This document shows, piece after piece, positions 26,442-35,713 of a DNA stretch of 64,000 nt. Each line of letters opens with the position of its first letter. Position 1 is the first letter of the stretch. The stretch spans positions 1-64,000 of the forward strand of contig NZ_BMUI01000012.1 of NCBI RefSeq assembly GCF_014650115.1, read 5' to 3'. The stretch comes from Streptomyces olivaceoviridis. Lineage in GTDB: Bacteria > Actinomycetota > Actinomycetes > Streptomycetales > Streptomycetaceae. The notes beneath the pieces are model-generated. The model did no database searches. It was not told where the DNA came from and saw only the letters and a program-made list of their open reading frames with translations. Both the position numbers and the translations under genes were made by a program.

Positions 26442-27331
26442 TGGCCGGCCCGCTCCAGGACCGGACCGTCGTGATCACCGGGGCCGCGCGCGGACTGGGA
26501 GCGGCACTGGCGCACGAACTGGCCCGGCGCGGGGCGCGCCTGGCACTTCTCGGCCATGAGGGGTCCGAGCTGGATGCCTTGGCGGCCACCCTGCCCACAC
26601 CGGCGCTGGCGGTCGAAGTGGACGTCACCGACAACTCCGCCCTGGACGATGCGGCGGGCGAGGTCCGCGAACACCTCGGCCGGCCGTCGGCGGTCGTGGC
26701 GAACGCGGGAATCGCCGAGGGAGGCCCTTTCGCGACGTCGGACCCCGCCTCATGGCGCCGTGTCATCGACGTGAACGTGACAGGCAGTGCCCACACGGCG
26801 CGGGTGTTCCTGCCCGATCTGAGGGCGACAGCGGGCTACTTCCTCCAGATCGCGTCGCTCGCGTCACTCGGAGCCACCCCGATGATGAGTGCCTACTGTG
26901 CCTCCAAAGCGGGGGTGGAAGCCTTCGCCCACGCCCTCCGGGCCGAGGTGGCGCACGAGGGGATCGCGGTGGGCGTCGCCTATCCCGCCTGGGCGGACAC
27001 CGACATGATCCGCGAAGCCGAGGACTTCGCCGCCCTGCGCGAACTGCGCGTGCACATGCCGCCCGGCGTCCGGGACATCCGTCCGGCAGAGGCGGTCGCC
27101 GCCCGACTGGCGCGCGCCGTCGAGCGCCGCAGCACCGCCGTCTACATCCCGGCGTGGCTGCGTCTCGTCCAGCCCCTGCGCTGGGCCCTGCCGCCCCTGG
27201 TACTACGGCTGGCCCGGCACCATCTGCCCCGCTGGGACGCCGGACGGCCGCTGCGTGCCACGGACAGGCTGGGCACCGGTGGACGGGCCGACCGCGCCGC
27301 GGCCACACCGGACGGCGACCGACGGGGCTGA
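26441..27331 (+). CDS. Short-chain dehydrogenase coupled to DUF1990
   Basis: A 296-aa classical SDR: TGAARGLGAALAHELARRGA, NAGIAEGGPF, catalytic Ser in IASLASLGATP and YCASKAG. The C-terminal 100 residues (SIVYIP-type region STAVYIPAWLRLVQPLRWAL) carry a hydrophobic, basic helix of the kind that associates with membranes, as in lipid-active SDRs. ATG 26441 overlaps the DUF1990 stop, so the two are made together. Substrate unknown; a lipid or polyketide-like ketone is possible but is inference. Confidence 0.85.
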   Translation: MAGPLQDRTVVITGAARGLGAALAHELARRGARLALLGHEGSELDALAATLPTPALAVEVDVTDNSALDDAAGEVREHLGRPSAVVANAGIAEGGPFATSDPASWRRVIDVNVTGSAHTARVFLPDLRATAGYFLQIASLASLGATPMMSAYCASKAGVEAFAHALRAEVAHEGIAVGVAYPAWADTDMIREAEDFAALRELRVHMPPGVRDIRPAEAVAARLARAVERRSTAVYIPAWLRLVQPLRWALPPLVLRLARHHLPRWDAGRPLRATDRLGTGGRADRAAATPDGDRRG

Positions 27332-27796
27332 TCCCTGCCCACAGCACCGAGCGGGACCGGAAGCGTTCTGTCGCAGCGCGGCGGCACCGCACCGGGCGGA
27401 ACGCACTGGGCGACGTGGGTTCCCGTCGCGGAATCGGCCGGAAACCCCCACGCTGGAAGAGCGGGAACAGATCCCTCGGCACCGGTGCCGAGGAAACGCG
27501 AGGCGGCAGGAACCGCGAGGACGAGGTGGGGGGAGCGCTGGTCAGCGCTGGTCGTACACGGAGGCGCCCGACCGGAAGCGGCGACTCACGATGGCGTAGC
27601 GCCGGGTACGGCATCGCGTGCCGCACCGCCCGGAGTTGTCCGTCACCCGTCCGGAGCGTCGGCGGCGTCCCTGTGCGGGTGCGGGCGTCCCTGTGCGGGT
27701 GCGGTGAGCCGGCGACGGCCGGCGACGCGCACGCCCGGCTTCGCGGCGATCCGCCGCCCGCACCAGGGAATCCACAGCGACCGAAGGAGTGTGCAG
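27332..27796. other. Intergenic with a 20-bp tandem repeat
   Basis: No coding family seen. Contains the direct repeat at 27665-27704 and, at 27783-27789, the ribosome site (GAAGGAG) of the next gene. Confidence 0.5.
27665..27704. repeat. Two perfect tandem copies of a 20-bp unit
   Basis: GCGTCCCTGTGCGGGTGCGG occurs at 27665-27684 and again at 27685-27704, about 95 bp upstream of the gene at 27797. Could be a tandem binding site or a slippage duplication. Confidence 0.8.
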
Positions 27797-28342
27797 ATGA
27801 ACACCCCTCCCCGTTCCGGTGCGCTCCGGCACCACCCCGCCGGACACGGCCCCGACGTGAAGTTGCTCGGCATCTATCTCAATGACCACCTTGCCGTCGA
27901 CACCCTCGGCGCCGAACGCGCCGCCCGTCTGGCGCGCGCCTCCCGGGGTTCCGCACTCGGCCGCGCGCTCGGGCCCGTCGCGGCAGAGATCGCCCAGGAC
28001 CGGACAGCGCTGCTGGCCGTCATGCGGGATCTCGGTGTTCCCGTTCGCCACTACAAGGTGTGTGCCGGCTGGGCCGGCGAGAAGATGGGACGGCTGAAAC
28101 CCAACGGCCGGCTGGTACGACCCTCTCCACTGGGCACCGTGCTGGATCTGGAAGCGCTGCGGCTGGCGGTCGAGGGCAAGGCGGCCGTCTGGCAGACCCT
28201 GCGCCGGCTCAGCGCGACCGACGAGCGCCTGGACCGTGCACGCATCGAGGTGCTGCTCCAGCGTGCCCGGCGGCAGCAGGAGACCATCGAGGAGTGGCGT
28301 CTGCGCCAGGCCGAGGAAGCGCTGGCCACGACGTCCGGCTGA
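27797..28342 (+). CDS. Conserved helical protein of unknown function
   Basis: A 181-aa soluble, helix-rich protein. The part from about residue 20 (DVKLLGIYLNDHLAVDTLG, then LARASRGSALGRALGPVAAE, IAQDRTALLAVMRDLGVP, GWAGEKMGRLKPNGRLV, LGTVLDLEALRLAVEGKAAV, WQTLRRL) resembles a group of actinobacterial hypothetical proteins with a ferritin-like four-helix pattern. No metal-binding ExxH motif is clear. The C-terminal helix is charged (QRARRQQETIEEWRLRQAEE). Start from ATG 27797 with GAAGGAG 7 nt upstream. Confidence 0.75.
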   Translation: MNTPPRSGALRHHPAGHGPDVKLLGIYLNDHLAVDTLGAERAARLARASRGSALGRALGPVAAEIAQDRTALLAVMRDLGVPVRHYKVCAGWAGEKMGRLKPNGRLVRPSPLGTVLDLEALRLAVEGKAAVWQTLRRLSATDERLDRARIEVLLQRARRQQETIEEWRLRQAEEALATTSG

Positions 28343-28462
28343 CCCGCCACTGCCGGGCGGGGTGCCCAGGCTGAGCCGCTCAGGAAGCAGCAGCGCCCTC
28401 ATCGCATACGTGCACACGGCCCAACCCGCTCGGCTCCCCCGGCTTCCGCCGCGCCGGCGGGC

Positions 28463-29128
28463 TCAGCGCCGGGGAGCCGGTGAGCCGGCGGGCGTGCGTC
28501 CTGCCGCGCTGCGGTAGGCGGAGATACCCAGGGCGAGCAGCCAGTAGCTGAACAGCGCGCCCATCAGGGCGGTCGTACCCCAGCCGTTCGCCGCGTAGAA
28601 GTGCGCGGGGGTGTGGCCGAAGAACACGGACGGCACGAAGGCCAGGTTGATCCCCGCCAGCACAAAGGCGGAGCGGCCGGTCCAGCGCGGCAGCACCTTC
28701 GTACGCGAGACCGCGCATCCCACGGCGGTCAGGAAGAACGCGAGCATGAGGCGGCCGATCGACCCGTAGAGGAGGTAGGTGGCGTGGACCGTGATGGTGG
28801 GGTCGATCGGGTGGTCGGCGGCGATGACCGCTCCGCCTTCCAGTCCGCTGGAGACCAGGGTGACCGTCGCGTAGACCAGTCCGGCGGCAAAGGCCAGGGT
28901 GCCGATCCACTCGCTCGCGGGATCCGTCCTCTTGACCAGCTCACGGAAGGCCGTGACGAACACGACCAGGAGTGCCAGCGCGAGGATTCCGACGAGGAGC
29001 CTGGCCAGGACGTTGGAGTCCGGTGGCGGGCCGGAGTAGAGGAAGTACAGGGGTACTTCGACGATGAAGGCGGCTGCGCCGGCGATGCCGGCCAGCCCTG
29101 TCAGCCGCCTGGCGACGGTTTCGTTCAT
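28463..29128 (-). CDS. DUF4386-type multi-helix membrane protein
   Basis: A 221-aa integral membrane protein with six or so helices (LTGLAGIAGAAAFIVEVPLYF, LLVGILALALLVVFVTAF, WIGTLAFAAGLVYATVTLV, LLYGSIGRLMLAFFLTAVG, SAFVLAGINLAFVPSVFF, ALMGALFSYWLLALGISAY). The N-terminal MNETVARRLTGLAGI is the usual DUF4386 start. Function unknown. It ends convergent with the gene at 27797. Confidence 0.75.
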   Translation of the reverse strand: MNETVARRLTGLAGIAGAAAFIVEVPLYFLYSGPPPDSNVLARLLVGILALALLVVFVTAFRELVKRTDPASEWIGTLAFAAGLVYATVTLVSSGLEGGAVIAADHPIDPTITVHATYLLYGSIGRLMLAFFLTAVGCAVSRTKVLPRWTGRSAFVLAGINLAFVPSVFFGHTPAHFYAANGWGTTALMGALFSYWLLALGISAYRSAAGRTPAGSPAPRR

Positions 29129-29219
29129 GGCTGTCCCCCTGGAGTTCGTGTGGTGGGTTCCTCGTCGGTTCGTCCACGGCGTGCGGTTCGACGGGCTCTT
29201 GCGACGGTCGTTCCCGGGA

Positions 29220-30782
29220 TCACCCGAGGCCGTTCCAGAACCCGCAGTGGTGGCGGGACCGCGTCGTGCGGGTGGCGACGACGTGGTCCGGCGCCAAGGA
29301 GAGCACCGTCCGCCGGGGCCAGTGCGGTGATGACGGGCCGTTCGGGTCGGCGCCGCGGGCGAAGCGTGTCCAGTAGTCGATCATGGTGTCGGCCAGCCGG
29401 TGCTGCGCCGCGGTCAGGCCGCGGGGACGGCCGCCCAGATCGAAGAGGTACGGCAGTTCGCTCGCGTGCGGTGCGCCGAGCGGGAAGGGCGGCGTGCCCG
29501 GGGTGAGCGGCGGGGCGTGTTCGTCGGCGAACTCGTAGCGCCACACGGGAACCTGGGCGGCGAGCAGGTCGCCGGTGCGCGCCGTCGGGCAGGCGAAGTC
29601 GGCGTCGCCGATGACCGCGCCGAACACCGGGCCGCCGTCGCTGCGGTGCACCGGGTACGCGCGGACGATCGCCCTCGCCTGTCCCGGTGCGGGGAAGAAG
29701 GAGGCCACGACGTCGGGCCAGGTCTCCGGGGTGACGGGATAACCGGCCTGGATGATCCCGGCGGCCCACCCGTTGCCCTCGTCATGGGTGTGGCCGATCA
29801 GTACGGGAACGTGGTGGAAGTGGCCGTCGGTGATCGCCGCCGCGGAGTCGTCGGGCAGCAACGGCGTTCCGTTCGCGGGCTGTTGGTCCACGCTCTGGGC
29901 GGCGAGCAGACGGGAGACCGCCACGTGCCTCAGGCAGGTCAGGACGTCGCCTGCGGAACCGCAGCCGACTCTCGCCGCGAAGTCCGCGCCCGCTGCGCGC
30001 GCCGCGGGCAAGGGGACGGACGACGGGGCGAACGGTCGCTCGGGACTCCCTGTGCAGGGGCCGCTCTCGATGATCGCCCGGTCGAACAGCCCGGCCGCGG
30101 CGGGTGAGGTCAGCTGGGCGCAGACGCTGTAGCCGCCCGCCGACTCGCCGGCCAGGGTCACGTTGTGCGCGTCGCCGCCGAAGGCGCCGATCTCGGCGCG
30201 CACCCAGCGCAGCGCGGCCTGCTGGTCGGCCAGGCCGAACGTGCCGGAGCCGGGCAGCCCGCTGTGCGCGAGGAAACCGAGGGCGCCGAGGCGGTAGTTG
30301 ACGGTGACGATCACCACGTCACCGCGGACGGCCATGCGATGGGCGTCGTACGAGCTGCCCGCTCCGGTGGTGAACCCGCCGCCGTGCAGCCACACGATGA
30401 CCGGCCGGGGGTGTGCCGTTCCGGCGCCGTCGGGCGTCGTGACGTTCAGGTGGAGACAGTCCTCGTCGGTGCTGCCGGTGGGCACCTCGCCGGCCGGTTG
30501 CGGGCAGGCGCTCGCGGGGCGGGTCGCGTCCCGTGTCCCGGACCAGGTGGCCGCGGGGGAAGGCGGCGCCCAGCGCAGGCTGCCGACCGGCGGCGCCGCG
30601 TAGGGGATGCCCGCGAAGGTGCGGTAGCCGTCGCGGTGGACACCCCGCACCAGGCCGTGGTGGGTGCGGACCACCGTGGCGGCGGGCGGGGCGGGCCGCG
30701 CCGGTGGCGCAGCCGACCAGGCCGTCGTGAGGACGGCGGTCAGGGCGCAGCCCAGAGTGGTCAGGACGCGGTGCGTGGTCAT
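29220..30782 (-). CDS. Secreted type-B carboxylesterase
   Basis: A 520-aa alpha/beta hydrolase of the carboxylesterase/cholinesterase family. Signal peptide 1-30. Conserved segments: GIPYAAPPVGSLRWAPP, EDCLHLNVTTP, VIVWLHGGGFTTGAGSS (oxyanion hole), VTVNYRLGALGFLAH, nucleophile GESAGGYSV (Ser about 204), FDRAIIESG, the acid in HTHDEGNGW and a late His (ADEHAPPLTP or FSPHW-like region). Hydrolyses ester bonds of small substrates outside the cell. The GPP34 gene ends 15 nt upstream, so they may share a transcript. Confidence 0.9.
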   Translation of the reverse strand: MTTHRVLTTLGCALTAVLTTAWSAAPPARPAPPAATVVRTHHGLVRGVHRDGYRTFAGIPYAAPPVGSLRWAPPSPAATWSGTRDATRPASACPQPAGEVPTGSTDEDCLHLNVTTPDGAGTAHPRPVIVWLHGGGFTTGAGSSYDAHRMAVRGDVVIVTVNYRLGALGFLAHSGLPGSGTFGLADQQAALRWVRAEIGAFGGDAHNVTLAGESAGGYSVCAQLTSPAAAGLFDRAIIESGPCTGSPERPFAPSSVPLPAARAAGADFAARVGCGSAGDVLTCLRHVAVSRLLAAQSVDQQPANGTPLLPDDSAAAITDGHFHHVPVLIGHTHDEGNGWAAGIIQAGYPVTPETWPDVVASFFPAPGQARAIVRAYPVHRSDGGPVFGAVIGDADFACPTARTGDLLAAQVPVWRYEFADEHAPPLTPGTPPFPLGAPHASELPYLFDLGGRPRGLTAAQHRLADTMIDYWTRFARGADPNGPSSPHWPRRTVLSLAPDHVVATRTTRSRHHCGFWNGLG

Positions 30783-30797
30783 CGTCTCCCCGTTCGG

Positions 30798-31435
30798 TCA
30801 GCTGCCGCCCATGCCGCCCTGCGCGGCGATGATGGTCGTCGGAAAGGCGCGTACCGCCTTCTCCAGGCCCGGCGCGAGGGTGGCGAGAGACCCGGTGCAG
30901 GTGTCGATGCGGGCCCGGAAGGTCTTCTGGTCCCGCCGGGACACCACGGAACGGACCCCACCCGCCGCTGCCGGCGCCGGCAGCGCGGCGTCCGCGGCGG
31001 GGACGTCCCGCACCGCACGTCCCCGTGCCGGACCGCGGACAGGCGGGCGCGGAGCGCGGCCGGCACGGCGCGGTCCGTCACGCTCGGCCGACGTGTGCCG
31101 AAGCGGGTACGGGGCGCCTTCGCGGTGAGGAGTCCCGCCGCGATGGGCCGGTCCTCCGCGTCCGTCAGGGTGTGTGTGCGGTGGCGGCGCACGAGGTGCT
31201 TCCAGCTGTGGCCGTCGGCCGCGTCGCGCAGAACGCGGTCCAGGACGGGGTTGCCGGCCGGTCCCGCACCGGAGACGGTGACCGTGCCGCCATGCTCCTC
31301 CAGCCGGCCGCGCATCGCGAGGTCGAGCAGGGCTGCGGCACGGACCAGCAGAGCCGCGCGGGAACGGTCGTAGGGAGCTTCGGCTGCCTCGTCGTGGGCC
31401 GGCGGATACAGGGTGCAGGGCAGGTCGTCGATCAC
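30798..31435 (-). pseudogene. GPP34 (GOLPH3-like) gene with a frameshift
   Basis: The N-terminal frame from ATG 31435 gives GPP34-type sequence (SRAALLVRAAALLDLAMRGRL, VLDRVLRDAADGHSWKHLV, LTDAEDRPIAAGLLTAKAP, RFGTRRPSVTDRAVPAALRARL). It then becomes Arg/Pro-rich shadow sequence. A second frame carries the proper end (RDVPAADAALPAPAAAGGVR, SVVSRRDQKTFRARID, LAPGLEKAVRAFPTTIIAAQ, GGMGGS) and stops at 30798. One indel at about 31005-31025 joins them. GPP34 proteins are peripheral membrane proteins that bind phosphoinositides in eukaryotes; the bacterial role is unknown. Could be a real inactivation or a sequencing error. Confidence 0.75.
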
Positions 31436-31523
31436 ACCTCGACGCTAGGTCCGGCACCTCCGGCCGCACATCGGCCGCGGGAGGGGGCCGGCACTGGGAA
31501 AGCGGGAGGAGCGCGGCCCGGGT

Positions 31524-31541
31524 CTCCTCCCTGGGGAGGAG
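31524..31541 (-). terminator. Stem-loop after the LuxR-type response regulator
   Basis: CTCCTCCC-TG-GGGAGGAG: an 8-bp inverted repeat (effectively 7 bp with a 4-nt loop), 8 nt beyond the regulator stop on the minus strand. Confidence 0.5.
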
Positions 31542-31548
31542 GCGGCTG

Positions 31549-32208
31549 TCAGGGGTGTCGCGGCCGTACGAGGCCGTGGTCGTAGGCGGCGACGACGGCC
31601 TGGACGCGATCGCGCAGGTTCAGCTTGCGCAGCACCGCGGTGACGTGGTTCTTGACGGTGGCCTCCGACAGGCGCAGCCGCTCGGCGATCTCCGCGTTCG
31701 ACAGCGCCTGCCCGATCAGGGTGAGCACCTCCCGTTCGCGGGCGGAGAGGTCCTTCAGGGACGGCGGCGGCGCCGGGTCGGGGGTCGTGCGCAGGAACCG
31801 GTCGAGGACACGGCTGAGGACGCTCGGTGCCAGCAGCGCGTCGCCCCGCGCTGTGACGCGGATGGCGTCGACGAGTTCGCCCGGACGGATGTCCTTCAGC
31901 AGGAAGCCGCTCGCTCCTGCCCGCAGAGCGGCAACCACGTGCGCGTCCACATCCCAGGTGGTCAGCACGAGGACCCGGGCCCGGCTTCCGCTCGCCGCGA
32001 TCCGCCGGGTCGCCTGGATGCCGTCCAGGACGGGCATGCGTACGTCCATCAGCACCACGTCGGGCGCCAGTTCGCGCGTCAGCCGCACCGCCTCCCGGCC
32101 GTCCGACGCCTCACCGACCACCTCCAGGTCCTCACGGGCGTCGATGATCATGCGGAATCCGGTACGGACCAGGGCCTGGTCGTCGGCCACCACCACCCGC
32201 AGTGTCAT
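31549..32208 (-). CDS. NarL/LuxR-type response regulator
   Basis: A 219-aa two-component regulator: receiver domain with acidic pair DDQALV, phospho-Asp in VVLMDVRMPVLDG (about residue 54), Lys in FLLKDIRPGE (about residue 106), and a C-terminal GerE/LuxR HTH (LSAREREVLTLIGQALSNAE, LRLSEATVKNHVTAVLRKL). Start overlaps the stop of the kinase gene (ATGA). Works with the adjacent kinase. Target genes are unknown; the neighbouring GPP34-esterase pair is a candidate. Confidence 0.93.
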   Translation of the reverse strand: MTLRVVVADDQALVRTGFRMIIDAREDLEVVGEASDGREAVRLTRELAPDVVLMDVRMPVLDGIQATRRIAASGSRARVLVLTTWDVDAHVVAALRAGASGFLLKDIRPGELVDAIRVTARGDALLAPSVLSRVLDRFLRTTPDPAPPPSLKDLSAREREVLTLIGQALSNAEIAERLRLSEATVKNHVTAVLRKLNLRDRVQAVVAAYDHGLVRPRHP

Positions 32209-33374
32209 GAGGCGCGCTCCACCGGCAGCCGCACCGCCACTTCGAACCCGCCTGCGGGCCGTGGGCCGGCGCGCAGGCTACCTCCCACGAGCCGTGCGCG
32301 TTCCTTCATCCCCACCAGTCCGCGTCCCGCTCCGGTCCCCGCCGAAAGTCCCTGCGCCGTACGCCCGTTGTCGACCACCGTGATCTCCAAGCAGGGTCCT
32401 TCGTCCAGCACGCGCACGCTGACCTCATCGGCACCGACCGCGTGGCGCAGCGTGTTGGTCAGGGCCTCCTGGATGATCCGGTACGCCGTCAGGTCCACCG
32501 CGGCGGGCAGGCCGTCAGCGGCCCCCTCGTGGTGCACGTGTACGGTCATCCCCGTCGCGCGCACCGTGTCGGCGAGCTCGTCCAGACGCGTCAGTGAGGG
32601 CCCCGGCGTCCGCGGCTCCCCCGTCGCGTCCCCGCCCGCCTCGGGCCCGAACGCGCGCAGTGTCAGGCGCAGTTCGCCCAGCGCGGAGCGGGCGGCCACC
32701 TCGATGTCCCGCAGCGCCTGACGGGCCTGGTCCGGCCGCTCGGTGAACACATCGTCCGCGGCACCCGCCTGAATGACCATCACCGACAAGGTGTGCGCCA
32801 CCACGTCGTGCACGTCGCGCGCGATCCGCGCACGCTCCTCCACCACGGCCCGGCGCATCTCCGCCCCCATCCGCTCCTGCTGCGTCCTGCGCCACTGCCC
32901 CAGGGTCCACGCCAGGACCACCGCCAGCACATAGACCGCCGGGCCCGCACTGCCGCCCGCCCGGAACGCCAACGGGACCGGCAGACACATCGCCGCGAGC
33001 GCCCACAACGACACCCGCCGTGGTCTGGTGGCCGACAGCACGCACAACGTGACCTGCGCCGCGAGCAGCGCCCCCGTCAAGGTCACCGCTGGCAGCAGCG
33101 CCCACACCGCGATCCCCGTCGCCGTGTTCGCGACCAGTACGGGGACCGGGGCGCGTGTCTGCCACCTCAGGGCACCGGTCTGTACGAGAACCAGGGCCGT
33201 GGCCACGATCAGTCGGCGGCCGTCCTCCGCACCGGCGACGGCCGCCGGGATTCCCAGGGCCGCGATCACCAGGCCTGCCGACCCGCACCACAGCGCCCGG
33301 GCCGTCCGGGGCGACAGCTCACCCCGTGTCTCCCCGGCGAACGCGTCGTTCTGCTGACGTGTGCTGGCGTCCAC
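32205..33374 (-). CDS. Sensor histidine kinase (HisKA_3 type)
   Basis: A 389-aa membrane kinase. Four to six hydrophobic helices in the first 150 residues form a membrane sensor without an extracellular domain. The dimerisation helix carries the phospho-acceptor in RARIARDVHDVVAHTLSVM, followed by a HATPase domain (N-box region LTAYRIIQEALTNTLRHA; G-box VDNGRTAQG, GTGAGRGLVGMKERA). Typical of NarL-type partner kinases in streptomycetes. Co-translated with its regulator. Confidence 0.92.
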   Translation of the reverse strand: MDASTRQQNDAFAGETRGELSPRTARALWCGSAGLVIAALGIPAAVAGAEDGRRLIVATALVLVQTGALRWQTRAPVPVLVANTATGIAVWALLPAVTLTGALLAAQVTLCVLSATRPRRVSLWALAAMCLPVPLAFRAGGSAGPAVYVLAVVLAWTLGQWRRTQQERMGAEMRRAVVEERARIARDVHDVVAHTLSVMVIQAGAADDVFTERPDQARQALRDIEVAARSALGELRLTLRAFGPEAGGDATGEPRTPGPSLTRLDELADTVRATGMTVHVHHEGAADGLPAAVDLTAYRIIQEALTNTLRHAVGADEVSVRVLDEGPCLEITVVDNGRTAQGLSAGTGAGRGLVGMKERARLVGGSLRAGPRPAGGFEVAVRLPVERAS

Positions 33375-34116
33375 ATGCCGACCCTATCCAGCGGCGCGGC
33401 GATACCAGCGCCTCCCCTTCAACGCGGACGTCTCGCGGATGCCGGGGCCCGCAGCCCTGTTGCCCGGCGCGTCACAAGGTCCGGCACCCCCATCGACCTT
33501 CCGTGGGGCAGAGACAGCTCCGGAGATGGACGGGCGGGCGGGTGCCGGGGCGGATGCGGCTCTGGCCCGGTTTGGCGACCTGCCGGCGTTCCCGGTCGCC
33601 CTGCGCGAGGCTCCGGTCACTCGGTTCAGCACCCGGAGCGCCGGAATCGGCCCGGTCAAGAGTGACGGCCCGGGCGTCGGTTGGGGCGGGAGTGGAGCTC
33701 GACGAGGTGGTCCGGCAGCGGTGTGCGGATCACCGCGTCCACTCGCCTATACCGGCTCGTGCCGTCGGGCACCACTGGCAACCCCGCTTCCCGGTAGACA
33801 CGCCGGCCAGTTCGACCGCAGGACGGTCCGGGCGAAGTCCAGGACGGCCGCCGTCAGCACTCGACGTGCCAGTCGATCACCATGCCCGGCCGCGGCACCG
33901 GCGGTGTGTGGCTCCTCGGCCCAACCGGTCCATCCAGCCTACGCGTGTGCACACCCCGGGGCTGTCCGCATGGGCCACTCGGGTGAATCGCGGGCTCATC
34001 CTGGTACGGGCGGGTGGCACCCCGGTACAGATTCATGGGGGCGCTCCATCGCGCGCCCCGTTCCGATCGCCGGTGCGGCGCACATGTGCCGAGCCGGCGC
34101 GAAGGGAGCGAGACCC
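33375..34116. other. Intergenic, probably decayed sequence
   Basis: 742 bp with no intact gene. Minus-strand frames carry short coding-like pieces (MVIDWHVEC; LDFARTVLRSN; RRVDAVIRTPLPDHLVELHS) broken by stops and frame changes, which I could not assign to a family. GGGAG at 34103-34107 is the ribosome site of the next gene. Confidence 0.4.
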
Positions 34117-34665
34117 ATGCGCAAACGACCGGTGGCCGCCGCGGTGGCGGCGGTAGCGCTGTGCGGTACGGCCGCACCCCAGGCATTCGCCCAACGGCCC
34201 GCTGGCCAGGACGAAACGTTCCTCATACAGGTGCACCAGGGCAACCTCGCCGAGATCGCGGCGGGTCAGGACGCCGGGCGGCACGCCGGCAGCACGTGCG
34301 TGAAGCAGGTCGGTGCCGTACTGGTACGCGACCACACCAAGCTGGACGCGGATGTGAAGACGCTGGCCGACAAGCTGAAGGTGCGGCTGCCTGGCTCCCC
34401 GTCCGCGGAGCAGAAGAAGCAACTGGCCGCCGTGCAGGCGAAAGCCGGAACGTCGGCTTACGACACGGCATGGCTCAAAGCTCAGGATGCCGGACACCGC
34501 CAGGCGCTCGCTTTGATCGACCAGGAGATCAAGGCCGGGAAGAACAGCCAGGTCGTGGCCGCCGCACGCAACGCCCGTCCGGTCGTGGCGATGCACCTGG
34601 ACATGGTCAGCGGCGGCACCTGCCACATGACCGGTCACTCCGGCATGACCAGCCAAACGCAGTAG
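34117..34665 (+). CDS. Secreted DUF4142-family protein
   Basis: A 182-aa exported protein. Signal peptide 1-25 (MRKRPVAAAVAAVALCG, AAPQAFA-Q). The mature part follows DUF4142, ferritin-like four-helix secreted proteins: DETFLIQVHQGNLAEIAAG, VKQVGAVLVRDHTKLDADVK, YDTAWLKAQDAGHRQALALI, DQEIKAGKNSQVVAAARNAR and PVVAMHLDM. Many His residues (HQ, HTK, GHR, MHL, CHMTGHSG) suggest metal binding, but this is not established. ATG 34117 has GGGAG 9 nt upstream. Confidence 0.88.
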   Translation: MRKRPVAAAVAAVALCGTAAPQAFAQRPAGQDETFLIQVHQGNLAEIAAGQDAGRHAGSTCVKQVGAVLVRDHTKLDADVKTLADKLKVRLPGSPSAEQKKQLAAVQAKAGTSAYDTAWLKAQDAGHRQALALIDQEIKAGKNSQVVAAARNARPVVAMHLDMVSGGTCHMTGHSGMTSQTQ

Positions 34666-35021
34666 CCACTCGCAGCAGTAGGCACCGTGGAACACCACCA
34701 GCCGGCCGTCATGCGCATGAACTGGCGCGAGTTGAGCGCGGCGGCGGCCGGCTGACTGGCCGGGGCGCGGCACACCAGGTGCGGACCCCGACGCGGTGCG
34801 GGTGAGTGCTGGGCGGTGGCCAGCAGCGACCGAGGTGCCGTGCCGGGCGTGCCGGGCGTTGCGGACCCGGGCTGATCGGTGCAGCCGGGGCTGCTGGCCA
34901 TCGCACTCCTGACGGTCTCGAACGGTTGCCGAAGTGGGCGAACCGGGATGCGGCCCACGCCAGAGCATCGAGCAGCAGGCCAGGCATCTGTGGGTGCCAC
35001 AGGTGCCGCCCCCGGATCCCC
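34666..35021. other. Intergenic, no recognisable gene
   Basis: Nothing beyond GC-driven open frames; no convincing hairpin or repeat. Confidence 0.5.
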
Positions 35022-35549
35022 TCAGAGATCGATCAGCTCCTGACGGGGCTCGTCCCGCGGCGGCCCGGCACCACGCCTGGCCGCCGCGTTGCGGATCAGC
35101 AGCGTCCCGAGGACTCCGACGGCGAGCCCGCCGGCCGCCCACCACATGCCCTCGACCGCACCGCCCTCGCGCGCGGCGCCCGGCGCTCCGCCGAGCCCCA
35201 GGAAACCACCGGCCGCCAGCCGGTCGTCCTCCCGCCGCGGCGCGCGGTGCCGGCGTATGTCGTCGTGCGCCACGTCCGGCGCCGGATCGGTGCGTACCGG
35301 GGTGCCGTCCTCGGCGACGAACCGCTGGTCCTGGCGCAGCATCGCCGCGTCCCCGCCGGGCGCCCGCCGGGTCTGCGGCCAGCCCCCAACCCCGGTCCGG
35401 GGCGGATAGCAGCCCTCGGCCCACTCCCGAGGCACCCGCTCCGTACCGATGTACGCCGGGTCGAGCAGGCCGCGCAGCTGGTCGTAGGCGTCCTGCCCCA
35501 CATGCCACGCCTCGGTACACCCGGCACCGGCCGTCACCACCACGGCCAT
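35022..35549 (-). CDS. Hypothetical protein with one C-terminal membrane helix
   Basis: About 175 aa from ATG 35549. The N-terminal half is polar (AWHVGQDAYDQLRGLLDPAY, VPREWAEGCYPP), the middle is acidic/basic low complexity, and the C-terminal part has a single helix (WWAAGGLAVGVLGTLLI) followed by Arg-rich residues, so a tail-anchored protein with a cytoplasmic domain. The frame stays open to 35669 and reads coding-like (HVTPDVAPHPFDRLPD), so the true start may be upstream. No family recognised. Confidence 0.5.
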   Translation of the reverse strand: MAVVVTAGAGCTEAWHVGQDAYDQLRGLLDPAYIGTERVPREWAEGCYPPRTGVGGWPQTRRAPGGDAAMLRQDQRFVAEDGTPVRTDPAPDVAHDDIRRHRAPRREDDRLAAGGFLGLGGAPGAAREGGAVEGMWWAAGGLAVGVLGTLLIRNAAARRGAGPPRDEPRQELIDL

Positions 35550-35713
35550 ATCGGGGAGCCGATCGAACGGGTGGGGTGCGACGTCCGGCGTGACATGCGA
35601 GCAATCCTCGATGTCGGAGTCGACCAGGCTCGCAGGGTTCGTATGGGTTGTGCCCGCAGGCCCCAGCACATACCGCTACTGTCTGCCCATCGAGGGGACA
35701 TGGGGGTGGGGCG

